From: Nymphaea colorata
Taxonomy: Eukaryota; Streptophyta; Magnoliopsida; Nymphaeales; Nymphaeaceae
DNA: 64,000 nucleotides
Direction: 5' to 3'
NCBI RefSeq assembly: GCF_008831285.2
Contig: NC_045149.1
Location: forward strand, 8,212,417-8,276,416
The first letter of the stretch is position 1, and every line of letters starts with the position of its first letter. The notes beneath the pieces were generated by a model that was not told the origin of the DNA, did not search any database, and was given only the letters and a program-made list of their open reading frames with translations. Below, piece by piece: positions 11,461-23,305 of this stretch. Position numbers and translations under genes: made by a program.

Positions 11461-12231
11461 CAATCTTTAGTTTCGACTTGTTTCATTAAATGTAGTTTGT
11501 CATTATCTTTGGCTACCTCGTTTGTCTGTGGTTCATGTTATTCGGTACTGTTGATTTGTTTGCATTTGTGGTAGCCCCTTGAGATGCCAATCTCTTGCTT
11601 TACATTTGTTCCTCTATCATGTCGGCTTTAGGGACCCATTTTTCTGCTTCAACTTGTTCTTGTGGTTTTTAATTTGTTCATCTTTTTGCCCACTTTTCTC
11701 TTTAAATCAACTTATTTGAACTTATCTTCTTCGTTTTTAAGTATTAAAAGGTTTATTTTGTGCAATTAGTAGAAATGGCCCCCTAAAACTGACATAAGAC
11801 ATTAAAACAAATGTAAAACAAGATATTAGATACATTGTCACATATATCATGATATTTTCAAAAATCTCTCAATATTTACGAGAAAATCGAATAAAACCAA
11901 AAATAAAAATCTTTTAAATTTATTGTATTCAAGGTTATAATATTTTTTTAATTTTTGAATTTTTTAAAGGTTTTTATTTTCATTGTTTTTTATTTTTAAA
12001 AAAATGTTGAGATTTTCCCGATAAGCACAACTTAATTCGCCTACAAATAACCAAGAAAAACCTCACCGAAATTTCTTGAGAATGATATTTCTAACAATGC
12101 TCAAAAGACTACACAAACACAAACAAATCAACCAACAGAGCCCAATGAAAGGAACCACAGACAAAAGAGGTAGACAAACATAAACAGACTACATTCAATG
12201 AAATTGTTTGAAATTTGAGATTGGAATCCAC
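11455..12231. repeat. Foldback with 115-120-base imperfect arms
   Basis: Left arm 11455-11570 (CCCAATCTTTAGTTTCGAC through TTGCATTTGTG) pairs with right arm 12112-12231 (CACAAACACAAACAAATC through GAGATTGGAATCC). The spacer of about 540 bases is AT-rich and without a gene. It looks like an old foldback element or inverted duplication. No target-site duplication seen. Confidence 0.55.
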
Positions 12232-12249
12232 TTACCTCTTAATTAGTAG

Positions 12250-12990
12250 AAAGGATGAGAGGGAGTTTTGGTAACACATATATGCGGAATTAAAAAACTT
12301 CTTCATTTTGTGCTCCTTGCAAACAGCGGGCTTACTGTCTCTCCTCCCCACCAGTAATCCTCTGCTTTTAATCCCTTTCTCAATTTCTCCTCCCTTTCAA
12401 AATAAGAGAACCATATCTGTCCTTAACTTGGTGAAAAAATGATCCAGGAAACTAAAGATTACTGGGGAATGAAAAAATAATTAGTTGATATACGTTTACA
12501 TCTAAATATAACTATTTAAGAAATCAATGGTTTAGTATCTGATCCCACCCATCAACCGTCATAAAACAAGTTTAACTATCCAAAGTAATTTAAACTCCAA
12601 TATGCTTGTTTTCCATTAAAACCATACGAAAATGAAGATGAAATAAGAACGACAAGATATTAGTTGATATTGGTTGAAGAGAGTTTTCAGTGCTTAGTGT
12701 CTCTGTTTTGTCTATACATACCAATATGACCTTCCTTCCTATCATATGTGTACACATTAACCTATCCTCCTCCCCTGGCCCCTTCCCTCTTCAGGGCTAT
12801 TAATCTTTCTGCAAGCAGTCTTTGCTCTTAGCCATGGAAACTTCCTCCTCTCTCTTTATCTTCCTTATGTCTCTCTGTTATATCTCACAACTAGCCTTTG
12901 CTTCGAAGCTCAAAAGATCACCCATGGTGGCCGGGCACCACATGGTATAGAAGTTGCATTGGTGCAGGAAGTTATGGTATAATTGAGCAG
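12250..12990 (+). pseudogene. Beta-expansin 5' end copy with the clearest exon 1
   Basis: Upstream repeat (CACCAGTAATCCTC at 12350), TATA-like TCTATACATACC (12711), then ATG at 12834. A 38-codon frame starts METSSSLFIFLMSLCYIS, a good signal peptide, followed by SKLKRSP and ended by TAG at 12948. Shifting one base recovers TWYRSCIGAGSYG, which aligns with TWYGSPDGAGSDGG at the start of the mature catalytic (DPBB) domain of beta-expansins, secreted proteins that loosen grass and other cell walls. A frameshift, the stop, and lack of any later exon make it dead. An expansin-like protein is the alternative source. Confidence 0.6.
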
Positions 12991-13010
12991 TAGAGAAACT
13001 TTCATCCTTT

Positions 13011-13704
13011 ATTACCAACTTCAGAACTATTGACACTTACTCTTTCTGAACAGAAGGCAGACTGCTTTTAGATTCTGTAAAGCGAACTTGGTGTTCAAAA
13101 GAAGTAGATTAGATTAGATCAGATTGTAGCCAGTATCAGCAATTAGGTGTTCAGTTCTATCATATTGAATGCAGAGAATAAGAACACAAGCAAAAGAGAG
13201 CTTCTTTGATCTCATATTACCTTTACAACGAATGACATGCACATACAAGTTGGACTCTAGTGGCAATTCATTCATTGAGTTAGATTTCTTCCAGCGATCA
13301 ATGGAGGCAGAAAATCACTAGCATATCGCCCCAAGATATGCTAGCTCTAGTTCCGTCTTAAATTATAGACATGCATGCCCTTAGATTTTTGAAGTACATT
13401 GGTGGAAGATTAGACATATTATGTATATATACTACAATGAAGAAAGAAGGAAAAAATGCATATGGTCTCTGCGACTTAACAGTTTTATCTTTTAGTGACA
13501 GGTTCAGACTAGAGAGGCATATTGTTGCTTTGTTGTTCTCATTCTCTGCACCCAAAATGAATAGACCTCTGAACACCTGATTGCTGATACTGAATATAAT
13601 CTAATCTAATCTACTGCTTTTGAACACGTAGCTCAGTTTATAGAATCCAAAACCGCTGTCTGTCTCCTGTTCAGAAATAGTTAAATAGTTCTGAAGTTGG
13701 TAAT
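13011..13704. mobile_element. Foldback element with about 190-base terminal inverted repeats
   Basis: ATTACCAACTTCAGAACTAT at the left end is mirrored by ATAGTTCTGAAGTTGGTAAT at the right end. Pairing continues through AGTAGATTAGATTAGAT with ATCTAATCTAATCTACT, and AATTAGGTGTTCAG with CTGAACACCTGATT, as far as about 13200 and 13515. The loop of about 315 bases holds a small hairpin (TAGCATATC/GATATGCTA) near 13320. Long terminal repeats suggest a MULE-like or foldback element. I could not find a matching target-site duplication. Confidence 0.65.
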
Positions 13705-15240
13705 ACTGACTATGGATTTGATGAAGCTCGAACTACGGTCTTCAGACACATACGTGAAGCAACTCCAAGTGGTAGATTACAAAAAGGCCCATGTTGGGTA
13801 TGCAGACAACTCACTAAGATAACTTTAACCTGCATCAAAATTCTCAATAGAATATTAAAGGTGTGCATCTAACAAATTTAAGCAGTTAATTTTAAAAATT
13901 CACTCTAGATTGGGAGTTACGGCGCAACTAGACCATGACAGAGATCATGCTATATGCAATCATGGAAAAATAGTGGGTGATCGAAACCTGATCTTGGGAA
14001 TGCTAAAGAATGCATTCAACAAACTGGGTTTGCCCTAAAAACTGGGTGAGGTGACTTGGGGCCATTTAATGGCCTTGAATTTTTATTATAGAATTAAAGT
14101 TCTAGAAACAAAATTCCACCAGGTCATTCCAGTTGTAATTTTCCTTTGCGTTTGATATTTTAGAATCTTTTTATTCTAGAATTGAAAATTGCATGTTTGA
14201 TAAAACATGAATTAAAATTCTAGAATTCATGTATTAAAACCATCATATCCTAAAGAGATAACAAATAAAAAAATCTAAAATTCTAGAATTATAATTCCAC
14301 CCTCTAAGATAGAATCATAATTCCAGAATTTTGATTCAAGAATCTGTGGAGAATTCTATAATCAATTTTTTTTGTTTGATATTGCAATTCCCTTTTGATC
14401 AAAAATGAGAATTTTAATTCTAGAATTCCACAAATGGTCTCATCAAACACCAGGTATATGAAAGAAGGAATACCCAACAATAGCATTACTACCCTAAAGG
14501 ATGAAAAGTGACCTAAACAATGCATGCAAAATTACAAATAGTGCAGATAATAAAAAATCAATAAATCAGAAAATAGGTTTAAAAACAGTGAGGGTAGATT
14601 ACAAAGTGAGGACTTCACAGAAAAGTCTCTTAAAAATTCATGTTCTTTGTGTGAAGAGTGTTAACTGAAAAAATGGTAACAAATTAAATTTGAAACAAAC
14701 CAAAACAGCCGATGCCTTGGACAACTACAAGTATAAAAAAAATTATAATAAGCTAACTTTAAGAGTATTAATGTCTTCCTTGCTTCTAAAGTATACATAG
14801 AAATACAAAGTCAATTCATTATTTTTACTCATAATTCTCTATTTTTCTCTCTCACAATCTCTCTTAAATGGTGCAACTTTTGATTGTCTTTGAGCCTCTC
14901 GACGTGAATCGGATGTTTGGAACTTTCATACATCATCGTTATTGCTCAAATATTTAGACTACATCATGTTAGTCACAAAGTTCACTTGAGATTATATGGG
15001 ATTCAATTATCCAATCTGAAATTCTTGTAAGAGAGAAACAAAACTTAAGTTGCACAGATATAACTGATTCCATATGTCTAATCAATTTCAACATCTTTTT
15101 TTTTCCTTAAATATGTTTAAAACCCACCTCTTCTCGTCCATTTAAGTAGAGCATCCATTTAAGCGAAGCAGGTTATGTGTTATACTTTCCCATAAAAGAT
15201 TGTGAAAAGTAGTGCCCCCCATGGCACATAGTATGAGCTG
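13705..15240. other. AT-rich intergenic stretch
   Basis: No gene recognised. 14080-14430 is dense in ATTCTAGAAT-type words, several mutually inverted, and contains GTTTGATAAA-like motifs. It may be a decayed MITE, but I cannot define ends. The rest shows nothing I can name. Confidence 0.4.
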
Positions 15241-15475
15241 CATCTATGGCACAGCGAGATCCCCTCCGTTCATCCTCTCTCATGAGACGTCATAACAGGC
15301 AAGTAACCGTCCCGTCACTTAGGACGCGTTTGTGTGTTCCAAGCAAACACATGGCAGCATGTCCCCAGCCTGCCTCCGACCCCTATGCCATGCGGCCCCG
15401 GCCTCCCCTGTCAGGGCCAGCGGAGGCACATGTCATTAGCGCGGGTCCGGGGGACACACTGCCCCAATGTATATG
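15240..15475. other. GC-rich island of unknown origin
   Basis: A sharp local rise in GC (CGGCCCCGGCCTCCCCTG near 15390, GCGCGGGTCCGGGGGACAC near 15440) inside AT-rich DNA. A 76-codon plus-strand frame starts at 15246 but resembles no family I know. A transposon remnant or a 5' exon are both possible. Confidence 0.4.
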
Positions 15476-15689
15476 ATACTTAAAAGCAGGTTGAGAATCA
15501 AAATATCGTCAATGTTAAAAGAACGCAGCTTCTGTTTACCAGTGATTTATTTGACCGCTGTAGGTAAACAATTCCTAACGCTCCCAACGCCAGGAATTCT
15601 TTTGCCAACGGAATTTTCAGAGGGAAATCCTAGACAGTCCTTTGCCCACAGTTAGGACCACGCGCAATACTCAAAGTTAGTGCTTTTGT

Positions 15690-15706
15690 CGCTTCAACAC
15701 TTTTAG

Positions 15707-15761
<55 letters not shown>

Positions 15762-16745
15762 TGGCAAAAACTGGTAATCGATAAAAACCAGACCTATTAA
15801 AATAAATTGTTAAATATATTTTATGCAGTCTAACGTTATAGGTATGATATTTAGAGTGATTTTGTAAGAAACATATATGAAGTTAGTTATTTTTTAATTT
15901 AATATTTTTTTAATGGTGAAAAACTGAATGACTTTTATCACATCAAAATTCTAATAGTAGAAAAGATTTTTTTACGAAAAAATAATTTGAATTAAAACAT
16001 TGATTTATATAAAATTAGTGTTTATAAATAAATTATGAGGTTAACATGTTATTTAAAATATTTTTAACATAAATTTAAGTGGTTTGGGTTTTATCACTTA
16101 TCCCTTACCAAGTGGATATTGATTGGTGATTCTCTCTCTTTTTAGAGTCAATTCAGCCATCTAATCAAGATCGTCTAATCCAACATGATGTATGATTATG
16201 ATAAAAAATAAAAAAACAGGTGATATATATGTATATATATATATATAATTTTGTGTGTGTGTGTTGTGTATTTTACAAAACATAGTGGCTCAATTAATGT
16301 GAAATCGATAACAAATTTGAGAAACACTTTTAAAAACCCTCCATTAACTTAGTCACTTATGATTGATTTGCAGGCATGACACTCACATGTCTTCAGCCTT
16401 CAAACACACACACCCCACCCCCCAGCCCTCCCTTAAAAAACTGCTTACTTTCATCCCAATTGGAGACATCTGAACTTTGGACAGAGGAACATTCTACCTC
16501 AATTCCAACTCACCATTCAAATACATTGCAGAGTTTCCTTAAAGATTGGTTCAGGAACCAAATTGGCAAGGCTGCAGATAATTGGGAATCGTTCGATCCG
16601 CCAATTCTAGTGAATCTGTAGTGAATTGGATAAAAATATTTGAAACATAAAAAATAAACAAAAAATATAAAAATTCAATTAAAATAAAAAAATTAAATAT
16701 AGATTGTCTGTTTGGGTCAGGATTCCAAACTGTTCGGCAGCAGTA
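15690..16745. repeat. R1, copy of the segment at 47960-48490
   Basis: After a (TA)n run (15708-15757), AAAGTTGG-AAAAACTGGTAA, GCAGTCTAACG, AAAACTGAATGACTTTTATC and AGTGGTTTGGGTTTTATC match 47985-48320. 16620-16745 (GGATAAAAATATTT, AAATATAGATTGTCTG) matches 48350-48480. 16130-16620 has no counterpart there and holds no recognisable gene. Confidence 0.7.
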
Positions 16746-16996
16746 ACAATTTATTACTGTCTCTAGTGTATTTGTTGATTAAATTAGCACTAACTTTACC
16801 AGTTGCAACTGCAAGTGTTGAGAAAGCATTTTCAGCTATGAACATTATCAAAACTAGGCTTAGTAATAAGATGGGAGATGAATGGATTAATGATGTTTCA
16901 GTCACGTACATTGAAAGGAACACATTTGACAATATCAGTGATGAAACGATCATGCATCGTTTTGAGAATACGAAAAACAGACGAGGTCATATGTAA
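16746..16996 (+). pseudogene. hAT transposase C-terminal dimerisation domain, fragment
   Basis: A single open frame to a TAA just after 16993 contains LALTLPVATASVEKAFSAM, KTRLSNKMGDEWINDVSVTY, then FDNISDETIMHRFENTK. This is the hAT C-terminal domain (LPVATASVER-FS pattern) of TTF-type plant elements. The catalytic core is absent: upstream sequence is the R1 repeat. It could be the missing end of the pseudogene at 4145-5740 or a separate copy; flanks do not settle it. Confidence 0.8.
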
Positions 16997-17913
16997 TTTT
17001 GTTCATGACTATAGTTTTTTTACTTGTTTTTTGAGGCCAATTGAAATGAAAAACTTTGCACATGTATCTACAAACGGAGATCTGTCAAATAAAAGGCAAG
17101 TATCATCAACAAGTGGGGGTTAAAGAATAGTTAGCAGAATTACCTACCAATTTGTATGTCATTAGTACTAACCATACCAAAAAAGTCAGGTTGGCACAAT
17201 GCGGCAAGTATGTATCTCATACAACAATGCCTGGTTTGTTCGAGCAAGGGCATCTGGAAATTTCCAGCCTAGTTCTTTCTCGGTCCGTCCGAAGAGATGA
17301 GGGAAGGGTTCAAGAAAGAACCCGATTAGTCCTTCCTAGAGGTCTGATTTTTCTCCTTTTTCTTCTTCCTAGATTTTTCTTCTATGCAGCGGCCATTAAC
17401 ATCTTTTTTGTAGCTAGCCTTCGATCCACGCCGAACCTTTGTGCAGTTGGCCCACAAAGCACTCACAACTTTGAATGCTGAAAACAAAAAAAGAAAAGGA
17501 TAAACGATGCACATGCTAGTCTTTTTTGTGTAAAATCAAGTTCACTCAACCTTTATGTTCTATATTCAAAGACTAAAATCGTCAGATTCCCAAACATATG
17601 AGCTTCAATCATTGCATGCTACTTATGAAGAACGACAGAGAAAATCAAGACATTATGTTCTACCACATTGAGGACATTGGTTTCCCCAAATAAAGAATAC
17701 TTTGGAAAAAAAAAAAGCTCATCGTACACAAATAAAATAAAATCATTTATAGCTCCAATGTTCCATAATACAAAAAAGTACTCTTAATAGCACATTCATC
17801 AATGACAAGCATCAATGAGCTGACATTGCATAAGCCGCATTTTCTGTGGTCACCTCACCAATGTGATCTTGCACTGGTTTTCTCTTTCCTCAATGGCCAT
17901 TTAAGCTCATGAG

Positions 17914-19640
17914 GTGTAATCACCCCAAATTTGGTGTAATCACCCCAAATTTTTCCAAAATGCCACACTCTTTTACCAAAGCACAAAAACCAATTTTTAG
18001 AATCTAAATTAGATCCAAAACCACAATTCAACCCAAAATTCGAAATTAAGTTTGAAATGACAAAATTTGAGCATCACGCGTGCATGGACCTTCCCTTTGT
18101 TTTAAGAACTCATTTCTCAAGCCAAAATGTGTTTTAAACCCAAGTCGCACCCTCAAACAAGTCGACAACCGACTGAACCAAAATCGGATTCGGGACGAGC
18201 CGGGAGTAACTCGAAATAGAAACGACCGCCCATTTTTAACACAAACCTTTTCTTTACATTTTAAATGAAAAATATTTTATGCTTCCTATATAAAGAACAT
18301 TTTTTATTTTATTTCATGAAATTTTATTTGATTTAAAAAAAAATGTCCTTTTTGCAAGGCCAAAAAAGTCTTCGGTGGCCTGCCTAGTGCACAGGCCCCA
18401 TTTTTCTTCAAAAGTTGATTGTTAGAGGGTTTTTGGACATTTTTAGTGGGAATTAGCCCTCCCTACACTTCAAAAATAAATTTTCAAGCCTAATGGCCAA
18501 TCAATACTCATTTCAAACTCATTTTTTTTCAAAATAATTCAAAATTATTTGAAATTCAATAGAATTCTACACTCTTGGGTAAGGAGCTAGCCCTTGGAGA
18601 AGCTCTACTCCATTCTCACTTGAGCTCTTAGAGTTTTTAACTCTCTTCCTCTATTTCCCTCTTCTTCTTTCTTTTCATTTCTCTCTTTTTCTCCAACTTG
18701 GAGCAAGCTTCGTCAAGTTACAACTCTTCAGGGGAGCACAAAGATCTCTTGGTGGCATCTTCATCATCATCTTGGAGCTCCATTCAAGGTGAATCTAGGA
18801 TCATTCAAGCAAGGGTGGCCATTTTCTCCTTAAATCATTCTCATAGGAGGTATGTAACCCATATCCCAGTCCATTCTTTCTATTCTTCCCTTCATCATCT
18901 CCCCATGGTCATACAAGATAGATCTAAAATCTCTATTTAGAGTTAAGAAGCTATTCTTGAGTGCACCGGGAGCATAAGAAGATGAGACGATATTTCATTT
19001 TATGATTGAATCATGCTCTCTCTCTTTCCATGAATATTTTTTTTTTAAGATATTATTCATGCATAGTTATTTGATTTTTCCTTTCTACATATGAATGCAC
19101 GGTGAGAATGAGGCTATGGTTGGGGGACCTCTTTATTCTTATGCTAATTTTTGAGGTTGGGGCTTGTCCAACCTAGGAAAAACCCTCACGAATATGTACA
19201 TGTTAATATGCATTTGCATTTCATCTTGCACTAGTTTCCTTTCTAATCATCCCATTAGGAAGCCTGATGATCATCTTACAGTGTGGTTTAGTTTTCTTCT
19301 ATACCCAACGGTGGAAAAAACATATTCCCTTGTAACACACTAAGTAACTATGTTTTATATTCATATACCAAAAATATTTGAAATCATGCTTTCCAAAATA
19401 TTTTCGAAAAACCCTTTCTAATATGGCTTTGGAGACTTAGTTTGGACTTTTACATGAATTCAAGCTCCCTTCCGGCCTACATCAAACGAAGTCGGTTATT
19501 TTAAGTCATTTCTTGATTTTGAATTTCACGAAGACATGTATGTATATACATATTATATACATATATGTGCATGATGATTCCCTTTATCCTTCTCTCTCTA
19601 TGTTTCCACGTTGCACTCTAAAACCAACCAAAAATTTTGG
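17914..19640 (+). mobile_element. Solo LTR (same family as 52940-56876)
   Basis: Starts TGTAATCACCCCAAA (given twice, at 17914 and 17934) and ends near 19640, where S-segment sequence resumes. 18420-18960 matches the partial LTR at 56180-56700. 18950-19590 matches 52985-54000 (GAATGCACGGTGAGAATGAG, AGGTTGGGGCTTGTCCAACC, CTATACCCAACG). So both halves found separately at 53-57 kb are contiguous here, in LTR order. No internal region or second LTR is adjacent. S2 lacks it, so it inserted after, or was lost since, the duplication. Confidence 0.65.
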
Positions 19641-19780
19641 GGATGTGAACAAGAGGCCTTTTCCTCCCAACATCTGCCATTTGAGATACTAAGCACAAGA
19701 GCACTATGCTCCAAAACTGATATGGACATAACTTTAAGCATTAAAATAATGTTCTCCACATGCCACCAAGCAGTGTTAAC

Positions 19781-20197
19781 TAGGGCTGTACACAAGCCAA
19801 GACGAGCTCAAGCTCGGTCAACTTGACTCTACTCAACTCATATCTTTCTCAGCTCAAGCTCTGCTTGAGCTCATGTCGTGCTATACAAGGTCAGCTTGAG
19901 CTCAACTCAATAGACTGAGTGTCAACCCGAGCTTGACTAATTTAAGCTCAGTCACTAACTTACCATTTGACTTGATCTCTTTCCTTGGTTTAAAGTTTGG
20001 AAATTACCCAGAAAAAAAAACTAGATTAAATAAGCTTACTCGAGTGTAATCGAGTTGAGTTCATGTAACTGGAACTCAACTGGTTTATAAGCTCGAGTAC
20101 TCAGTTAAGCTTCACCTCGATTCACTCAAATGAATCAAGAATAGCTGAGTGACATTGAGTTCAGCTGGAGTTTACTCAGCTTTTTGTACAGACATAG
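19781..20197. mobile_element. hAT MITE with 8-base target-site duplication
   Basis: Ends TAGGGCTGTACACAAG and, inverted, TATGTCTGTACAAAAAG. Flanked by GTGTTAAC at 19773-19780 and 20198-20205, an 8-base duplication typical of hAT elements. The interior is rich in GAGCTCAAGCTCGG-like words, a common plant MITE type. The S2 copy is 41762-42175 and a truncated one is at 5752-5878, so the insertion predates the segmental copies. Confidence 0.8.
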
Positions 20198-21869
20198 TGT
20201 TAACTAAGGCCCAGTCTAGCCTGCAATATAATTTTTCGATGCCCTATTTGTTATTGGACCAAGTTGCACTATTGGCATTCTCGAGCGTACGCCTCCCTTC
20301 TTGACTTATCCAATGGCCCAGGCAGGCAGTTAAAGTCTCCTAAGACTACACAAGGAACAGAGACTTCTCCAGCAAAATGTTAACTCTTCACGAGAGCAAC
20401 TTCAAATTTCACGAAAATTACTTTTACTCTATGAATTTTAAAACATTATAAAACTAATTGTATAAATGTGAAATCCATATCAAATTAGAGAAACAATTTT
20501 AAGAATCCCCCCTTAATGTATAAATAAAATTTTAATATTTAAAGATCAACAACTTTTTTTTTACTACTAATAGAATAAAAAGGAGTTTTATAATTGCTTA
20601 TTAAATTTGCAGTCATGAAATTCAGATCTCTTTAGCTAGTCCTTCTGAAAACCTCTTACAATTGTAATGATTAAGTACTTGTTTCTTAACAGTTAAGATG
20701 TTCTTAAGGGATTGTCAGAATGGTGGAGGGCAACATCCTTTCTCGACTGGAACTACTAACTAAAACATGATGAAGAGTGTCTTGAAGACATTCTTTCATT
20801 AAACTAATGCAGTAAAAATCGGTTCAGGAATCAAATTGGCGAGGCTGCTCCGATTTGTCGTTCAAGGGATTAATTTGGTTGCAAATCAGCCAAAGTATTA
20901 AAAAAATAAATGGATTTTTTTGTGAAAAATTATTATATGGTTGAAAACTGGTTGAAACGTGATACATGCCACCCCTTAATCATTCATGGAATCAAATTGG
21001 TTTGGTTAAGCCACTGATTCGATTTGCATAAGTTGGCTCAAGCCAATTCTGATAGCATTACCAACCAATCTAGGTTAGCTTTATTATTTTAGAGTGTGTT
21101 TGATGGTTGGGATTGCTAGTTCCCCAGGTGAAAGTTGTGATATCTTTCCTACAATATGTTGTTGAACACATGGAAAAGTAGTTGTGATGACTTCTCTCCT
21201 TTTACGTCTACACATGAAAAAAAAAGGTGGTCGGTTCTATAAATGCATACAATAGGAACATAATTTAGTTTTGTGATTTATTTTGTCTATTTCATGGTTA
21301 GAACAATGAATGATGTCTATCAACTACAACCATGATGTATTGCAACCAGGTTTTTTTGTATTGAAAGAGAAATTTCAAGAAACAGATCATTCATTCACTC
21401 TATTGGCATTATGATTAGAACTAAAGAAATTCTCGAATGGGTTATTCAGTTTCAAGAACCCTCATTGTGGATTTTGAGTCAGATGAATCCTGTCCAGGAA
21501 AATTCATTCATGCTAAACTAATGCCGCCTCCAGCTTCTGGGAGCATCAAAAAGATGCCCTTATGGGATGTTCGATAGCAAGAAGTTGTGTTCCTTGGAAT
21601 GCAGTGTTTCATGACTGTACTCATTTTTGAAGTACAAACACTATTACCAAACACCCCTCAGGCTGCTTGTATGGGTTGATGAAAGAATGGATGTGTTCTG
21701 ATGTTCTAAAAGAAAAGGTTTCCATAGATGAAAAATCTAAGATAGAAATGCTGCTATAGAAAATAGCAAATAAGGTTGAATATAATTGAAAATTCTAAAA
21801 AATAATTTGGAAGTTAGAACCCTATGATTTTAAAATTGAGAGGAAAAGGAAATGACCCAACTTTCTTTC

Positions 21870-22622
21870 CTCTCCACCAGTATACTCTCCTTTGTCTCCT
21901 GTTCTCAATCAAACTCTGTTGGAAAATCAACGAACGATATCTCCAATCAACTAGGTGAAATATAAGCTGGGAAACTAAAGATTACTAGGAAAAAAAATTA
22001 GGAAAGTACTTTTATATGCATTTATGTTTAAATATAACCATCTAAGAAGTTATTGATTTAGCATCTGATATCATCATTAATTTAATTCAGCGAGTTGGCC
22101 ACCCGTCACTCGTCATAAAATTATTTAACAATGCAAGGCAATTTAACCTCCAGAATTAAGCTTTATTTCCAATAAGACCAATATCCATATTGGTTCACGA
22201 GAGTTGCAGCGTGTAGTGTCTCAACTTTGTCTATATAGATCGACATGACCTTCTTCCTATTGTATGTGTACAAACTACTCTATCCCCCTGCCTCCTCCCC
22301 CATGCAGTGGTGATCTACAAACTACTTGTCATTGCTGATATTATCCTTGGCACATAAGGATCTATTACCCAAAGAAGATCCGAAGACCAACTCATTCCCC
22401 CTACCTCCAGGATCCTTGGCCGTATCGGGACCTAAGTGGGGCATGGTACACCCTTCAACTTGAAGAGTAGGACCCACGGAAATTAAACAGATCTAGGCGA
22501 CATGCCTTCTACACACCTGCCTGCCCAACCATCTAGTTTATGCCCCTTGTATCTTCCTTTTGTCCCTTTCCTATATCTCATATCTGGTGTTTGCTTCTAG
22601 TCTCAAAAGGTCACCTGTGATC
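21870..22622 (+). pseudogene. Beta-expansin 5' end copy in S1
   Basis: Same layout as the 7640 copy: CACCAGTATACTCTCC, TATA box CTATATAGAT (22231), leader, the about 190-base insertion replacing the start codon, and a signal-peptide remnant (CTATATCTCATATCTGGTG). It breaks off at 22622, just after AGGTCACCTG, before the splice-donor position. Non-functional. Confidence 0.5.
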
Positions 22623-22800
22623 AAGCTCACCCTTAGGTAATTTATAATTTTTGAGCACACTAGAATTATGGTCTGCATGTTAGGTTTAGGTTCATCTACT
22701 GTTGCTGAATTCTGATGGTCCTTGTTTAATTCATTTAGTGTAGATAGAACTAAGTTGTAATTTGTTTAGATTAATTAATTAGTCTCTTAAATGTACCAGG

Positions 22801-23115
22801 TTGGGTATTGTGACTAAGGCTGGGTATGGGACCGGGTTCGGGCCCAAAAAAAATGTACCAGGCCGAGCCAGCTCGGGTTGGTCAGATAGGCACAATTCCG
22901 CCCGATATTTTTTTAATATCTTTATTTTTAATAATAATATATTTTTTATTACTATTATTATATTTATATATTATTTTATATTTAAAATATATTTTTTATT
23001 TTAATCGAGACGGGCTGGGCCCAGGACCAGGCTTGGGTGTCAAGCCGGTCCCAGGCTCAGGCATAAGGCTGGGCTTGGGCTACAGGGCCAAGCTATTCCC
23101 CGGCCCGATTCTCAG
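22801..23115. mobile_element. GC-rich MITE-like repeat, ends CGGGTTCGGG / CCCCGGCCCG
   Basis: Outer parts are rich in GGGCCC/GGGCTTGGGC words (22825-22890 and 23010-23110) around a very AT-rich centre (22900-22995). Such composition is typical of small plant repeats. Exact ends and target duplication not resolved. Frames across it are repeat-derived. Confidence 0.4.
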
Positions 23116-23182
23116 GCCTAATGGTGACATTGGAACTGATTATAGACAAACTTTGGAAGGAGCATGCCGAAAAAATGGCTCA

Positions 23183-23305
23183 TGGTCACCACCAACCACA
23201 TGAAGGAATACAGCCACACCCTCCTCTGCATAGTTCATGTTCTTGTGGATAAAGGACGAGAAGAGAAGGGCTTGGTTGTATTCCTTGATGTGGTTGGTGG
23301 TCACC
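23183..23305. repeat. Short inverted repeat with 33-base arms
   Basis: GGTCACCACCAACCACATG at 23184 is mirrored by CATGTGG-like sequence ending GTTGGTGGTCACC at 23305. The arms pair over about 33 bases with few mismatches around a 57-base loop. S2 carries only the right arm (45945-45985) because its copy starts inside the loop. A third diverged copy of the downstream sequence is at 25855-26060. Confidence 0.55.

Noticed and set aside
4145-16996. One hAT element split by 11 kb, with its C-terminus at 16746
   Set aside because: The two pieces fit end to end in the protein, but the flanks of the second are the R1 repeat and no duplicated junction is visible, so two separate remnants are as likely.
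17326-17514. 62-codon minus-strand frame with FSAFKVVSALWANCTKVRRG
   Set aside because: Looks protein-like at first, but I know no family for it. It is short, S1-specific and ends in a Lys-rich low-complexity tail.
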